From Anaerostipes hadrus ATCC 29173 = JCM 17467 (lineage in GTDB: Bacteria > Bacillota > Clostridia > Lachnospirales > Lachnospiraceae), in contig NZ_AP028031.1 in the NCBI RefSeq assembly GCF_030296915.1, positions 987,501-1,051,500 of the forward strand: 64,000 bases of DNA. Reading direction: 5' to 3'. The stretch's first letter is position 1, and the number at the start of each line of letters is the position of its first letter. Made by a program: the position numbers and the translations under genes. Below, one piece after another: positions 1-11,354 of this stretch. Under the pieces are notes generated by a model. The model ran no database searches. It was not told where the DNA came from and was given only the letters and a program-made list of their open reading frames with translations.

Positions 1-1776
<1,776 letters not shown>

Positions 1777-1850
1777 AGAAGGCTGAGTGTAAGAGATGTA
1801 GAAAGATTCTTGTATGTTGTTTTGAAGGTATATCCTTTACAATTTAATAA

Positions 1851-1922
1851 AGGGGCATAGTTTCAATGGTAAAACATCGGTCTCCAAAACCGCAGTTGGG
1901 AGTTCGAGTCTCTCTGCCCCTG
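1851..1922 (+). tRNA. tRNA-Trp (anticodon CCA)
   Basis: A 72-nt cloverleaf. The acceptor arm AGGGGCA pairs perfectly with TGCCCCT and discriminator base G73 follows. The D arm is GTTT/AAAC, the anticodon loop CTCCAAA gives anticodon CCA for UGG, and the T arm is GGGAG/CTCTC around TTCGAGT. Position 27-43 of the anticodon stem is a T-C mismatch. The 3' CCA is not encoded. It sits about 75 bp after the 23S gene, so it is probably co-transcribed with the rRNA operon. Confidence 0.95.
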
Positions 1923-1927
1923 TTACG

Positions 1928-1967
1928 AAAACAGATTGAATTTTATTTAGTCTGTTTTTTCTTTTTA
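1928..1967 (+). terminator. Rho-independent terminator after 23S/tRNA-Trp
   Basis: AAAACAGA (1928-1935) pairs with TCTGTTTT (1951-1958) and a T-rich run follows. It sits just after the tRNA and ends the rRNA operon transcript. From here to 2100 there is no gene; the stretch holds only the regulatory repeats described separately. Confidence 0.75.
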
Positions 1968-2030
1968 TAGGAAAAGAAAGCGTATGTCAGATTTTACCCT
2001 TTGAATTTTAGCAAGATTACTTTGTGAAAT

Positions 2031-2117
2031 GTTACAAAAATATTACGAAATACTACAAAACCACTTTACAAAAGAAGAATAATGTGTTAAATTTAATAAA
2101 TGTAACAGAAATGTAAC
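2031..2117 (+). promoter_or_regulatory. WalR-like direct-repeat boxes upstream of the wall hydrolase gene
   Basis: TGTAAC-N5-TGTAAC (2101-2117) fits the published WalR/YycF consensus, two TGTWAH hexamers spaced 5 bp apart. A second pair lies on the opposite strand: complements of GTTACA (2031-2036) and ATTACG (2042-2047), also spaced 5 bp, with further partial hexamers at 2052-2057 and 2065-2070. A candidate -35 TTTACA (2065) with a -10-like TTAAAT (2087) lies between the groups. The motif match is seen in the sequence; binding by a WalR protein is inferred from the family and from the type of gene downstream. Confidence 0.55.
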
Positions 2118-2149
2118 AAAATATCAAAGAGTAGAATTGAGGCAGAATT

Positions 2150-2827
2150 ATGATAAAGACAATAAAGAAAGTAGCTGTTATAATAATGACAGTCGTAATA
2201 ATGATATCGACAGTTACGATAGCTGATCAAGCATCGTCGACAACCGTTCAGGCAGCATCAGGGTACAGTGGAAAGATTTATAAACACTGGTGCAAATTAA
2301 GAACAGCAAAGTCTAAACGTTCTAAAACGATCAAGAAACTAAGTGTAGGAACAAAAGTTACAGTATTATCAACAAGTGGAAGCTGGAGAAAAATTAAAGT
2401 TGGTAACAAAACTGGATATGCATTAAAAAAGTATGTTTATATCAGTACAAATGCACCAAAACTTACGGGAAGTACTTATAACAAAGGACAAACCGTTGCA
2501 AGTTTTGCACAACGATTTGTTGGGAATCCATATGTATGGGGAGGAACAAACTTGAATACGGGAGCGGATTGTTCAGGATTCGTAAAAAGCGTCTATAAGT
2601 CATTTGGATATAATCTTCCAAGAAGTTCATCCTCACAAAGAAGTGCAGGACGTAAGGTTTCTTACAGTAATAAACAGCCAGGAGATCTGATCTGTTATAG
2701 TGGGCATATTGCTATTTATATAGGCAATGGAAAGATTGTTCATGCAAGTTCAAGAAAAACAGGAATTAAGATTTCGCCAAAGGCTAATTATCGAAAAGTA
2801 CTTTCTGTAAGAAGAATTGTAAAATAA
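2150..2827 (+). CDS. Secreted SH3-domain NlpC/P60 endopeptidase (cell-wall hydrolase)
   Basis: This 225-residue exported peptidoglycan hydrolase is expected to cut stem peptides in the wall. Residues 1-36 form a lysine-led signal peptide ending near VQAAS. Residues 40-98 are a bacterial SH3 domain, a likely wall-binding module. Residues 110-225 are an NlpC/P60 domain with catalytic Cys141 in the ADCSGF motif, His186 in YSGHIAIY and a third polar residue near His198. The start ATG follows GAGGCAG. WalR-like boxes lie just upstream, and this family is a classic WalR target in Bacillus. A radical SAM gene follows 20 bp later and may be co-transcribed. Confidence 0.9.
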   Translation: MIKTIKKVAVIIMTVVIMISTVTIADQASSTTVQAASGYSGKIYKHWCKLRTAKSKRSKTIKKLSVGTKVTVLSTSGSWRKIKVGNKTGYALKKYVYISTNAPKLTGSTYNKGQTVASFAQRFVGNPYVWGGTNLNTGADCSGFVKSVYKSFGYNLPRSSSSQRSAGRKVSYSNKQPGDLICYSGHIAIYIGNGKIVHASSRKTGIKISPKANYRKVLSVRRIVK

Positions 2828-2847
2828 TTAAGAAAGCAGGATAAGAT

Positions 2848-3717
2848 ATGAGATATGAAGGAATGATCTATCGGCCGCCAAGTGAAGCATACAGTCTGAT
2901 CGTACAGGTAACGATCGGATGTAGTCAGAATCGTTGTATTTTTTGCAGCATGTTTAAAGAAAAACGATTTAGGATCAGAAAAGTAGAAGAAGTCTTAGAA
3001 GATTTACAAGATGCAAGAAATAAGTATCGATATGTAGAGAAGATTTTTTTGGCAGATGGAGATGCATTGATTTGTAAGATGACAGATCTTGAAGCAATCC
3101 TTCACTTTATCAAAGATCAATTTCCAGAATGTAAACAAGTAACTTTATACGGATCGCCAAGAAGCATTTTGATGAAACAACAAGAAGATTTTGACAAATT
3201 AAGAGAACTTGGAATATCTATGATCTATATGGGATTGGAATCAGGAAATGATGAAGTCCTTACATATATGAAAAAAGGTGTAACATCACAAGAGATGATA
3301 GAGGCAGCACAGAAAGTAAAACAGGCAAAGATCCGTTTATCTGTGACAGCTATATCAGGGTTAGGTGGAAGACGGCTATGGAAGGAACATGCAAAAGATA
3401 CAGGACTTGTTTTATCTCAGATGAAGCCAGATTATATAGGATTGCTTACATTAATGATAGAAGAAGATCTTCCGTTAGCAGATAAGATCAGAAGCGGAGA
3501 ATTTGAACTGTTAAATCCATATGATATTTTGATCGAGACAAAAGAAATGTTAAAATATATGGATTGCCCAGATTGTATTTTCAGATCGAATCATGCATCT
3601 AATTATGTGAATTTAAGAGGAACATTAAATCAGGATAAGGAAGCAATGATCAATCTGTTAGACGAAGCAATCAAAGGAAATGTTCATTTGAAATCAGAGT
3701 GGATGAGGGGATTCTAA
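2848..3717 (+). CDS. Radical SAM protein of unknown substrate
   Basis: This 289-residue protein has a radical SAM core with an iron-sulfur cysteine motif at Cys25, Cys30 and Cys33 (GCSQNRCIFC, spacing C-x4-C-x2-C). A GLESGNDEVL stretch matches the SAM-binding part of the Elp3/HemN-like branch (Pfam Radical_SAM). There is no added B12-binding, TRAM or SPASM domain, so the protein is little more than the barrel. The substrate cannot be read from the sequence. It lies 20 bp after the NlpC/P60 gene on the same strand and ends at a strong bidirectional terminator. Confidence 0.8.
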   Translation: MRYEGMIYRPPSEAYSLIVQVTIGCSQNRCIFCSMFKEKRFRIRKVEEVLEDLQDARNKYRYVEKIFLADGDALICKMTDLEAILHFIKDQFPECKQVTLYGSPRSILMKQQEDFDKLRELGISMIYMGLESGNDEVLTYMKKGVTSQEMIEAAQKVKQAKIRLSVTAISGLGGRRLWKEHAKDTGLVLSQMKPDYIGLLTLMIEEDLPLADKIRSGEFELLNPYDILIETKEMLKYMDCPDCIFRSNHASNYVNLRGTLNQDKEAMINLLDEAIKGNVHLKSEWMRGF

Positions 3718-3730
3718 TATAGCTAGAATC

Positions 3731-3782
3731 AAGGAACGAGACAATAGGAATATTATGAGCCTATTGTCTCGTTCCTTTTTAT
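3731..3782. terminator. Strong bidirectional terminator
   Basis: A perfect 18-bp stem (3731-3748 with 3760-3777) has an 11-nt loop and ends in a T run on the + strand, with a matching A run on the other side. It sits between the convergent radical SAM gene and the PHP phosphatase gene and probably serves both. Confidence 0.9.
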
Positions 3783-3792
3783 GCAGAGAAAC

Positions 3793-4602
3793 TCATAACT
3801 TAATGAATTCAGGTTTCTTATCTCGAAAGACGGTATAATAACGAATTCCAAGATTAGACAGAAAATCAGGTAATTTATAAAAATCATAAGCCATATGTTT
3901 TGGACAATGGCCATCAGATCCGATCGTAATAATTTCACCACCAAGTTCTATATATCTTTTTATGATCTCATGATGAGGATTTGGATCACTCATTCCATAT
4001 TTAAGTCCAGCAGTATTCACTTCAATACCTTTGCCATTTTCAATGATCATCCTTAAAATGGCATCTAAAAGATCAGAATAATCTCTATAATGGAATTCAA
4101 AAGAAGGATCCTTGATATAACGTGCAGCATAATCAAGATGTCCATAGACACAATAATGATTAAAAGAAGAAATATTTTTTAAGATATCTTCAAAATAATG
4201 AGCAAGTCCCAGACGGGCAGGATATGTTTCAAAATAAATCGCATCATATGGATCCATAAAATCAACAATATGAGTAGAACCAATGATAAAATCAAAAGGC
4301 TCATCCTTGACGAATGCAGCACATTGATCTAGGGTTGTTGGCATTAATCCAAGTTCCACTCCATAATTGATTTCAATCTGATCCTGATAGTGTTCTTTCA
4401 TTTTAAATATTTCTTCTTTATAGGAAGGAAGATCTAGAAGGAAATCAAATCCATCAGGATTAACAGGATAATCAATATCATGATGCTCTGTAAAACAAAT
4501 AGTTTTAAGACCAAGTGAAACAGCATGTCGGATCATTTCTTCCATAGGAGATTCAGAATCGGAAGAAAAGCTGGTATGTAAATGATAATCTGCAAGAATC
4601 AT
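3793..4602 (-). CDS. PHP-domain phosphatase, HisJ/HisK-type histidinol phosphatase family
   Basis: This 269-residue metal-dependent PHP hydrolase shows the HLH metal ligands at residues 7-9 (YHLHTSFSSDS), a TEHHD motif near 38, a central GSTH motif and a terminal GSDGH motif. These are the ordered ligands of a trinuclear PHP site. The family member HisJ/HisK removes phosphate from L-histidinol phosphate. No other histidine genes are nearby, so the true substrate could be another phosphate ester. The length is normal for the family. It is a single gene facing the radical SAM gene, with a shared terminator between them. Confidence 0.82.
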   Translation of the reverse strand: MILADYHLHTSFSSDSESPMEEMIRHAVSLGLKTICFTEHHDIDYPVNPDGFDFLLDLPSYKEEIFKMKEHYQDQIEINYGVELGLMPTTLDQCAAFVKDEPFDFIIGSTHIVDFMDPYDAIYFETYPARLGLAHYFEDILKNISSFNHYCVYGHLDYAARYIKDPSFEFHYRDYSDLLDAILRMIIENGKGIEVNTAGLKYGMSDPNPHHEIIKRYIELGGEIITIGSDGHCPKHMAYDFYKLPDFLSNLGIRYYTVFRDKKPEFIKL

Positions 4603-4809
4603 AAAAAACTCCTTTGTAAATAGTTAATATAATACTTTTATTATATACATTATGACAGAAAGGTAAAGAAAAAATAAAATCTATGTAAAAAGTTCTTTAA
4701 ATATAAGAGTAGGTTTGTTAAAATTATTTATGTCGGAATAACGACAAATGAAATATATGTGGGAGATCCAATAAGAGGGTCTGTAAAAACACAGGAGGAA
4801 TCGTAAAAA

Positions 4810-6489
4810 ATGAATACACTAACACATGTCGGTAATCTGTTTGCGTTTATCGGCGGACTTGGAATGTTCCTGTATGGAATGGATATCATGGCATCAGGAC
4901 TTCAAAAGACAGCAGGAAATAAGATGAAAGACCTGCTTGGCTATTTAACAAATAATCGTATTTTAGGTGTACTTGTAGGAGCACTGGTTACAGCAATTAT
5001 TCAGAGTTCATCAGCAACCACTGTTATGGTTGTAGGTTTTGTAAATGCAGGGATTATGAATCTTACACAGGCAGCCGGTGTTATCATGGGAGCCAATGTA
5101 GGTACAACGATCACGGCATGGCTGGTATCAGCTAATGAATGGGCGGGAGCGTTAAAACCAGATTTTTTTGCACCATTTATTTTAGGAATCGGAGCTTTCA
5201 TCATCACATTCTCTAATAAGCAGAAGATGACACAGAAAGCGGAGATTGCCGTCGGATTTGGTATTTTATTTATTGGATTATCATCTATGTCATCATCCAT
5301 TGGAGTATATCAGGATAGTCCGGTATTCTACAAAGCATTTCAGGTATTAGGAGGAAATCCGATCCTTGGTATTTTAGTCGGCGCTGTTGTTACAGCGATC
5401 ATTCAGAGTTCATCTGCATCTGTCGGTATTTTACAGACATTAGCGATGAGAGGAATCGTAAACTGGAGATCAGCGATCTTTATTACGTTAGGGCAGAATA
5501 TTGGTACTTGTATCACAGCAATCTTATCTAGTGCGGGTGCAAATAAAACAGCAAAAAGAGCAGCTGTGATCCATTTAAGTTTTAATGTATTAGGTGCAGC
5601 TATTTATGGGGTGATCATGACGATTTTCTTTGGAATCTTCCCAGATCTTGCAATGCAGCATATATCCAGTACACAGATTTCCATTTTCCACTCGATCTTT
5701 AACATATCTGTGACGATACTGTTATTCCCATTCGCGAATGCATTGGTAAAATTATCTGGACTTATCATTCGTGAAGAGCCAGTAGAAGACGAAGAAGAAG
5801 AACCAGAAGAGAAAGCATTACGTCACTTAGATCCACGTATTCTTGAAACACCTGCATTTGCAGTTGAGAATGCAGTGAAAGAAGTGGTACGTATGGGTGA
5901 AATCGTATTAAAGAATTTAAATCGTGTAACAAAAGAAGCAATGAGTGGAGAACCAAGACAGAGTAAGATCGATAAAGTTCATAATGATGAACAGGTGATC
6001 AACCATTTAGAACCAATGATCACAGAATATCTTGTAAAGATCAGTCATTTGGCGATCACAGAAAAAGAGATGAAAGTTGTCAACAATCTGTTTGATTCGA
6101 TCACAGATATTGAGCGTTCAGGAGATCATGTAGAGAATATGGCAGGATATCTGCAGCATATCAAGGATATGAATGAAAATATTTCAGAAGATGCGATTGA
6201 AGAGCTTAGAAATATGAATAATATTGTAAGAGCTGCATTTGAGTCAGCAATCCGTGCGATTGAATTTGACGATACCAAAGAAGCAAAAGAAGCATTATCT
6301 TATGCAGAAGATGTATATTGTACAAGAAAGATCATCAGAAAGAGACATATTCAGAGAATGAAAGATGGAGATTGTTCTCCAGATATTGGTGTATATTTCC
6401 TTGATATCATTTCCAGTATGGAAAGAATTGCAGGATATGCATTTACAATTGCAAGATACATTTTAAGTCAGAATGATGAAGAAGAATAA
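4810..6489 (+). CDS. Na/Pi cotransporter II family protein with C-terminal PhoU-like domain
   Basis: This 559-residue membrane protein is likely to import phosphate with sodium. Two inverted NptA-type repeats each carry a QSSSA signature (residues 65-70 and about 199-204) within roughly eight hydrophobic segments. An acidic linker (EDEEEEPEE, near 320) leads to a helical PhoU-like domain from about residue 345 to the end. This YjbB-like arrangement is common in Firmicutes. The start ATG follows ACAGGAGGA. A small TGTCG/CGACA hairpin lies about 65 bp upstream (4732-4747). It is a single-gene unit in front of gap. Confidence 0.88.
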   Translation: MNTLTHVGNLFAFIGGLGMFLYGMDIMASGLQKTAGNKMKDLLGYLTNNRILGVLVGALVTAIIQSSSATTVMVVGFVNAGIMNLTQAAGVIMGANVGTTITAWLVSANEWAGALKPDFFAPFILGIGAFIITFSNKQKMTQKAEIAVGFGILFIGLSSMSSSIGVYQDSPVFYKAFQVLGGNPILGILVGAVVTAIIQSSSASVGILQTLAMRGIVNWRSAIFITLGQNIGTCITAILSSAGANKTAKRAAVIHLSFNVLGAAIYGVIMTIFFGIFPDLAMQHISSTQISIFHSIFNISVTILLFPFANALVKLSGLIIREEPVEDEEEEPEEKALRHLDPRILETPAFAVENAVKEVVRMGEIVLKNLNRVTKEAMSGEPRQSKIDKVHNDEQVINHLEPMITEYLVKISHLAITEKEMKVVNNLFDSITDIERSGDHVENMAGYLQHIKDMNENISEDAIEELRNMNNIVRAAFESAIRAIEFDDTKEAKEALSYAEDVYCTRKIIRKRHIQRMKDGDCSPDIGVYFLDIISSMERIAGYAFTIARYILSQNDEEE

Positions 6490-6590
6490 GGAAAAGTTTT
6501 TTATTCATTGTGCCGAAGAAACGGGATAAAATTTGGTAGAATTGTACAAAATCGTTTTATTGTATACATGATAAAAATACTAAATTTCAC

Positions 6591-6619
6591 TTGAATTTTT
6601 TGTCAGTATTGTTTAAAAT
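6591..6619 (+). promoter_or_regulatory. Sigma-A promoter of gap
   Basis: TTGAAT (6591-6596), a 17-bp spacer and TAAAAT (6614-6619) lie about 80 bp upstream of the gap start codon. The long untranslated leader ends in a strong TTAGGAGGA ribosome-binding site. Confidence 0.6.
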
Positions 6620-6699
6620 AAAAAGGAAGTTTGTCAATAGATTAACAGATTGGCAAATCCATCAAAATTTAATTAATCAAGACTTAGGAGGAATTTGAG

Positions 6700-7713
6700 A
6701 TGGCAGTTAAAGTAGCAATTAATGGATTTGGACGTATTGGACGTCTTGCATTCAGACAGATGTTCGGAGCAGAAGGATATGAAGTTGTAGCAATCAACGA
6801 TTTAACATCTCCAAAGATGCTTGCACACTTATTAAAATACGATTCTTCACAGGGAACATATGCATTAGCTGACAAAGTAGAAGCTGGTGAAAACTCTATC
6901 ACAGTTGATGGAAAAGAAATCACAATCTACGCTGAAGCTGATGCTAAAAACCTTCCATGGGGAGAACTTGGAGTAGACGTAGTACTTGAGTGTACAGGAT
7001 TCTACACATCTAAAGAAAAAGCATCTGCTCATATCGAAGCAGGAGCAAGAAAGGTTGTTATTTCTGCACCAGCAGGAAACGATCTTCCAACAATCGTTTA
7101 CAATGTAAACCATGAAGAATTAAAAGCAGAGGATACAGTTATTTCTGCTGCATCTTGTACAACAAACTGCTTAGCACCTATGGCTAAAGCTCTTAATGAT
7201 CTTGCAGCAATCAAATCTGGAATCATGTGCACAATCCATGCTTACACAGGAGATCAGATGACTCTTGACGGACCTCAGAGAAAAGGTGACTTAAGAAGAT
7301 CTCGTGCAGCAGCAGTTAACATCGTACCTAACTCTACAGGTGCTGCTAAAGCAATCGGACTTGTTATTCCAGAATTAAACGGAAAATTAATCGGATCTGC
7401 TCAGCGTGTTCCAACTCCTACAGGATCTACAACAATCTTAACAGCAGTTGTTGAAGGAAATGTAACAGTTGATGAAGTAAACGCAGCTATGAAAGCAGCT
7501 CAGACAGAATCTTTCGGATATAACACAGACGAAATCGTATCTAGCGATATCGTAGGAATGAGATATGGTTCTTTATTCGATGCTACACAGACAATGGTTC
7601 TTCCATTAGATAATGGAACAACAGAGGTTCAGGTTGTATCTTGGTATGACAACGAAAACTCTTACACAAGCCAGATGGTAAGAACAATCAAATACTTTGC
7701 TGAATTAGCTTAA
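6700..7713 (+). CDS. gap: Glyceraldehyde-3-phosphate dehydrogenase, type I
   Basis: Oxidises and phosphorylates glyceraldehyde 3-phosphate to 1,3-bisphosphoglycerate with NAD in glycolysis. The 337 residues start with the Rossmann motif INGFGRIGR. The catalytic Cys153 is in the SAASCTTNC signature and the partner His is in the TIHAYT stretch near 180. Codon use is strongly biased, as expected for a highly expressed gene. The start follows AGGAGGA. A hairpin separates it from pgk, so gap can be made in excess over the genes behind it. Confidence 0.98.
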   Translation: MAVKVAINGFGRIGRLAFRQMFGAEGYEVVAINDLTSPKMLAHLLKYDSSQGTYALADKVEAGENSITVDGKEITIYAEADAKNLPWGELGVDVVLECTGFYTSKEKASAHIEAGARKVVISAPAGNDLPTIVYNVNHEELKAEDTVISAASCTTNCLAPMAKALNDLAAIKSGIMCTIHAYTGDQMTLDGPQRKGDLRRSRAAAVNIVPNSTGAAKAIGLVIPELNGKLIGSAQRVPTPTGSTTILTAVVEGNVTVDEVNAAMKAAQTESFGYNTDEIVSSDIVGMRYGSLFDATQTMVLPLDNGTTEVQVVSWYDNENSYTSQMVRTIKYFAELA

Positions 7714-7770
7714 TTTGATATTGGAATGAGGACAGGCCTGTAATTATACAGTGTAATAAGACTCAGATAA

Positions 7771-7805
7771 GGGGTCCGGTCTTTTGGACCGGGCCCCTAT
7801 TTTTA
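7771..7805 (+). terminator. Terminator/attenuator hairpin between gap and pgk
   Basis: An 11-bp GC-rich stem (GGGGTCCGGTC with GACCGGGCCCC, one G-T pair) with a short loop is followed by TATTTTT. Partial read-through or a separate promoter could set pgk levels below gap. Confidence 0.85.
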
Positions 7806-7877
7806 ATCAAGGATTGAGAAACCCTGATCAATTAAGATATGCCTTATGGCATACAATCTTAGGAGGAAAAACGAAAC

Positions 7878-9083
7878 ATGTTAAACAAAAAATCTGTAGA
7901 TGACATTAATGTAGCAGGAAAGAAAGTCTTAGTACGTTGCGATTTCAACGTGCCTTTAAAAGACGGACAGATTACAGATGAAAATCGTCTGGTAGCAGCA
8001 CTTCCAACAATCAAGAAACTGATTTCTGACGGTGGAAAAGTAATCCTTTGCTCTCACTTAGGAAAACCTAAAGGAGAACCAAAACCAGAATTATCTTTAG
8101 CACCAGTAGCAGTACGCTTAAGCGAACTGTTAGGACAGGAAGTTAAATTTGCAGCAGATGACAATGTTGTCGGAGATAATGCAAAAGCAGCAGTAGCTGC
8201 TATGAAAGATGGAGAAGTAGTACTTCTTCAGAATACTCGTTACAGAGCAGAAGAAACTAAAAATGGTGAAGCATTCAGCAAAGATCTTGCAAGCCTTTGT
8301 GATGTATTTGTAAACGATGCGTTTGGTACAGCTCATAGAGCACACTGCTCAAACGTTGGTGTAACAGAATATGTTGACACAGCCGTTGTAGGATATTTAA
8401 TGCAGAAAGAGATTGATTTCTTAGGAAATGCGGTTAATAATCCAGAAAGACCTATGGTAGCCATCTTAGGTGGAGCGAAAGTTGCTGACAAATTAAAAGT
8501 AATTGATAACTTACTTGAAAAATGTGATACACTGATCATCGGTGGAGGAATGGCTTATACATTCTTAAAAGCACAGGGATTAGAAGTTGGTAAATCTTTA
8601 GTAGACGATGAAAAAATCGACTATTGTAAAGAAATGATGGCAAAAGCAGAGAAATTAGGAAAGAATTTATATCTTCCAATCGATACAACAGTAGCAGACG
8701 GATTCCCAAATCCTATCGATGCTGAGATCGAAGTATCTGTTGTAGCAGCTAATGCAATTCCAGCTGATAAAGAAGGACTTGATATTGGACCAGCTACATG
8801 TGAGAAATTCGCAGAAGCAGTAAAAACTGCTAAAACAGTTGTATGGAATGGACCTATGGGTGTATTTGAAAACCCTATCCTTGCCAAAGGAACAATTGCC
8901 GTTGCTCAGGCTTTAGCTGATACAGATGCAACAACAATTATCGGTGGAGGAGACTCTGCAGCAGCTGTTAACCAGTTAGGATTTGCAGACAAGATGACAC
9001 ACATCTCTACAGGTGGTGGAGCTTCTCTTGAATTCTTAGAAGGAAAAGATCTTCCAGGTGTAGTAGCAGCCAACGACAAATAA
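7878..9083 (+). CDS. pgk: Phosphoglycerate kinase
   Basis: Transfers phosphate from 1,3-bisphosphoglycerate to ADP. The 401 residues have the N-terminal substrate-site motif RCDFNVP near 24, the basic-patch region CSHLGKPKG near 60, the hinge-region GGAKVADKL near 200, and the nucleotide-binding GGGDSAAA and STGGGASLE motifs near the C terminus. Length is standard. The start follows TTAGGAGGAAA. It lies between gap and tpiA, the usual order in Clostridia, and shares their strong codon bias. Confidence 0.98.
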   Translation: MLNKKSVDDINVAGKKVLVRCDFNVPLKDGQITDENRLVAALPTIKKLISDGGKVILCSHLGKPKGEPKPELSLAPVAVRLSELLGQEVKFAADDNVVGDNAKAAVAAMKDGEVVLLQNTRYRAEETKNGEAFSKDLASLCDVFVNDAFGTAHRAHCSNVGVTEYVDTAVVGYLMQKEIDFLGNAVNNPERPMVAILGGAKVADKLKVIDNLLEKCDTLIIGGGMAYTFLKAQGLEVGKSLVDDEKIDYCKEMMAKAEKLGKNLYLPIDTTVADGFPNPIDAEIEVSVVAANAIPADKEGLDIGPATCEKFAEAVKTAKTVVWNGPMGVFENPILAKGTIAVAQALADTDATTIIGGGDSAAAVNQLGFADKMTHISTGGGASLEFLEGKDLPGVVAANDK

Positions 9084-9155
9084 TCATTGCATTTAAATAT
9101 TTAATATTTAATACACTTTATAAACAAAATGTCAAGAAAGAAGGATATTAGTCTT

Positions 9156-9902
9156 ATGCGTAAAACAATCGTAGCAGGAAACTGGAAAATGAACAAAACT
9201 CCTAGCGAGGCAAAAGCATTAATCGAAGAATTAAAACCATTAGTAGCAAGTGAAACTTCTGATGTAGTATTCTGTGTACCAGCAATCGACATTCCAGCAG
9301 CAATTGAAGCAGCAGCAGGAAGCAACATTGCAATCGGTGCTGAGAATATGTACTTTGAAGAAAGTGGAGCTTACACAGGAGAAATCGCTCCTAATATGTT
9401 AACAGATCTTGGAGTAAAATATGTTATTCTTGGACATTCTGAAAGAAGAGAATACTTTGCTGAAACAGACGAGACTGTTAACAAGAAAGTATTAAAAGCT
9501 TTTGAACATGGAATTACACCAATCGTTTGCTGTGGAGAAACTCTTGCTCAGAGAGAACAGGGAGTTACAATTGACTTCGTTCGCCAGCAGATCAAGATTG
9601 CATTCCAGGGAGTAAGTGCTGACCAGGCTAAGACTGCAGTTATCGCTTATGAGCCAATCTGGGCTATTGGAACAGGTAAAGTTGCAACTACAGAACAGGC
9701 TCAGGAAGTTTGCGCAGCAATCCGTGCATGTATCGCAGAAGTATATGATGAAGCTACAGCAGAAGCAATCCGCATTCAGTATGGTGGATCTGTATCTGCA
9801 GCTAGTGCACCAGAATTATTTGCACAGCCAGATATCGACGGTGGATTAGTTGGTGGAGCATCATTAAAACCAGACTTTGGTAAAATCGTAAACTATAAAT
9901 AA
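9156..9902 (+). CDS. tpiA: Triosephosphate isomerase
   Basis: Interconverts dihydroxyacetone phosphate and glyceraldehyde 3-phosphate. I chose the ATG at 9156, giving 248 residues that begin [14 protein letters not shown], because AAGGA lies at a normal distance and homologues start here. An in-frame ATG at 9129 would only add nine residues without a homologous role. Active-site elements are Lys11 in GNWKMNK, the His of LGHSERR and the Glu of [13 protein letters not shown]-terminal GGSVS/GGASL phosphate-binding pair is present. It completes gap-pgk-tpiA and is followed by a terminator. Confidence 0.97.
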   Translation: MRKTIVAGNWKMNKTPSEAKALIEELKPLVASETSDVVFCVPAIDIPAAIEAAAGSNIAIGAENMYFEESGAYTGEIAPNMLTDLGVKYVILGHSERREYFAETDETVNKKVLKAFEHGITPIVCCGETLAQREQGVTIDFVRQQIKIAFQGVSADQAKTAVIAYEPIWAIGTGKVATTEQAQEVCAAIRACIAEVYDEATAEAIRIQYGGSVSAASAPELFAQPDIDGGLVGGASLKPDFGKIVNYK

Positions 9903-9924
9903 ATTTGATTAATTAAATGATGGG

Positions 9925-9958
9925 TCCCTCGGATATTGAATATCCGGGGGATTTTTTC
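9925..9958 (+). terminator. Terminator of the glycolytic operon
   Basis: A 12-bp stem (9925-9936 with 9940-9951, one wobble pair) with a tiny loop is followed by TTTTTT. It directly follows tpiA. Confidence 0.9.
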
Positions 9959-10088
9959 TTTTTTATATAATGGTAGAATTCGTTAAAAGATTAAAGAAAT
10001 AAAAGACTAGAAGCAAGAAATAAATCGGTTTATAATAAGATCAAGCACAAAAAAGATTCCGAGAGTAGATGAAAAGGGGGCATATGAT

Positions 10089-11279
10089 ATGGAGAAATAC
10101 AAAAGAATTTTTGTCATTGTCTTAGATTCCTTAGGGATCGGAGAAATGCCAGATGCAGCCAGATTTGGAGATCATGATGTAGATACCTTTGGGCATATTT
10201 GTGATACCGTGGGAACGTTAAATATTCCAAATCTAAAAAAACTTGGACTGTTAAATTTACATCCAACAAAAGAAATGGAAGACGAAGGACATCCAATCGC
10301 CTACTATACCAGATTAAAAGAAAGCAGTAACGGAAAAGACACCATGACAGGACACTGGGAGATGATGGGACTTAAGATCGAGAAACCATTTCTTACCTTT
10401 ACAGACACAGGTTTTCCACCAGAATTGATCCATGAATTAGAAGAAAGATGTGGAAAGAAAGTCATTGGCAATAAATGTGCCAGTGGAACGCAGATTTTGG
10501 ATGAATTAGGTGAAGAAGAGATCAAAAATGGTTCAATGATCGTATATACATCTGCCGATTCTGTGATGCAGATCTGTGGAAATGAAGAAACTTTTGATCT
10601 TAAGAATCTTTATCGCTGTTGTGAGATCGCAAGAGAGCTTACGATGAAAAATGAATGGAAAGTCGGAAGAATCATTGCAAGACCATATGTGGGAAAGAAA
10701 AAAGGCGAATTTGTAAGAACAAGCAATCGAAGGGATTATGCTTTAAAACCATTTTCAAGAACTGCTTTAAATGCATTAAAAGATGAAGGATTTGACGTAA
10801 TTTCAGTAGGAAAGATCAATGATATTTTCTGTGGAGAAGGAATCACAAAAGCATATCATTCTGAAAGCTCTGTGCATGGAATGCAGCAGACCGTGGATGT
10901 ATGCAAAGAAGATTTTCATGGACTTTGTTTTACCAATCTGGTAGACTTTGATACACTCTGGGGACATCGAAGAAATCCAGTCGGCTATGCAAAAGAGATC
11001 GAGAAATTTGATGTTGGTTTAGGAAATCTGTTAGAAGTTTTAAAAGAAGATGATTTATTGATCATCACCGCAGATCATGGAAATGATCCAACTTATACAG
11101 GAACAGACCATACAAGAGAATACACACCATTTATCGCATATTCAAAGTCTATGAAAGAAAATGGAAGGCTAGAAGATCAAGATACATTTGCAGTGATCGG
11201 AGCTACGATCGCAGATAATTTTGGTGTCACGATGCCAGAAGGAACGATCGGAATATCTTTATTAAGTCAATTAAAATAG
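10089..11279 (+). CDS. deoB: Phosphopentomutase
   Basis: Interconverts (deoxy)ribose 1-phosphate and 5-phosphate, linking nucleoside salvage to central carbon metabolism. The 396 residues belong to the alkaline-phosphatase/iPGM metalloenzyme superfamily. The N-terminal [12 protein letters not shown] supplies metal ligands and the region matching the catalytic Thr is [10 protein letters not shown] near 80. The C-terminal [19 protein letters not shown] carries the remaining metal-binding Asp and His residues. Length is normal for DeoB. The gene stands alone here, without the deoC or pyrimidine phosphorylase genes often linked to it, and has its own terminator. Confidence 0.95.
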   Translation: MEKYKRIFVIVLDSLGIGEMPDAARFGDHDVDTFGHICDTVGTLNIPNLKKLGLLNLHPTKEMEDEGHPIAYYTRLKESSNGKDTMTGHWEMMGLKIEKPFLTFTDTGFPPELIHELEERCGKKVIGNKCASGTQILDELGEEEIKNGSMIVYTSADSVMQICGNEETFDLKNLYRCCEIARELTMKNEWKVGRIIARPYVGKKKGEFVRTSNRRDYALKPFSRTALNALKDEGFDVISVGKINDIFCGEGITKAYHSESSVHGMQQTVDVCKEDFHGLCFTNLVDFDTLWGHRRNPVGYAKEIEKFDVGLGNLLEVLKEDDLLIITADHGNDPTYTGTDHTREYTPFIAYSKSMKENGRLEDQDTFAVIGATIADNFGVTMPEGTIGISLLSQLK

Positions 11280-11293
11280 TACAACTGAAATAA

Positions 11294-11338
11294 AAACACC
11301 ACAGAAGGAAATAAAGATCTCCTGTGGTGTTTTGTTTA
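11294..11338 (+). terminator. Terminator after deoB
   Basis: AAACACCACAG (11294-11304) pairs with CTGTGGTGTTT (11322-11332), followed by a T-rich tail. It lies between deoB and a convergent hydrolase gene and may act in both directions. Confidence 0.85.
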
Positions 11339-11354
11339 TAATTTGGTATGTATA

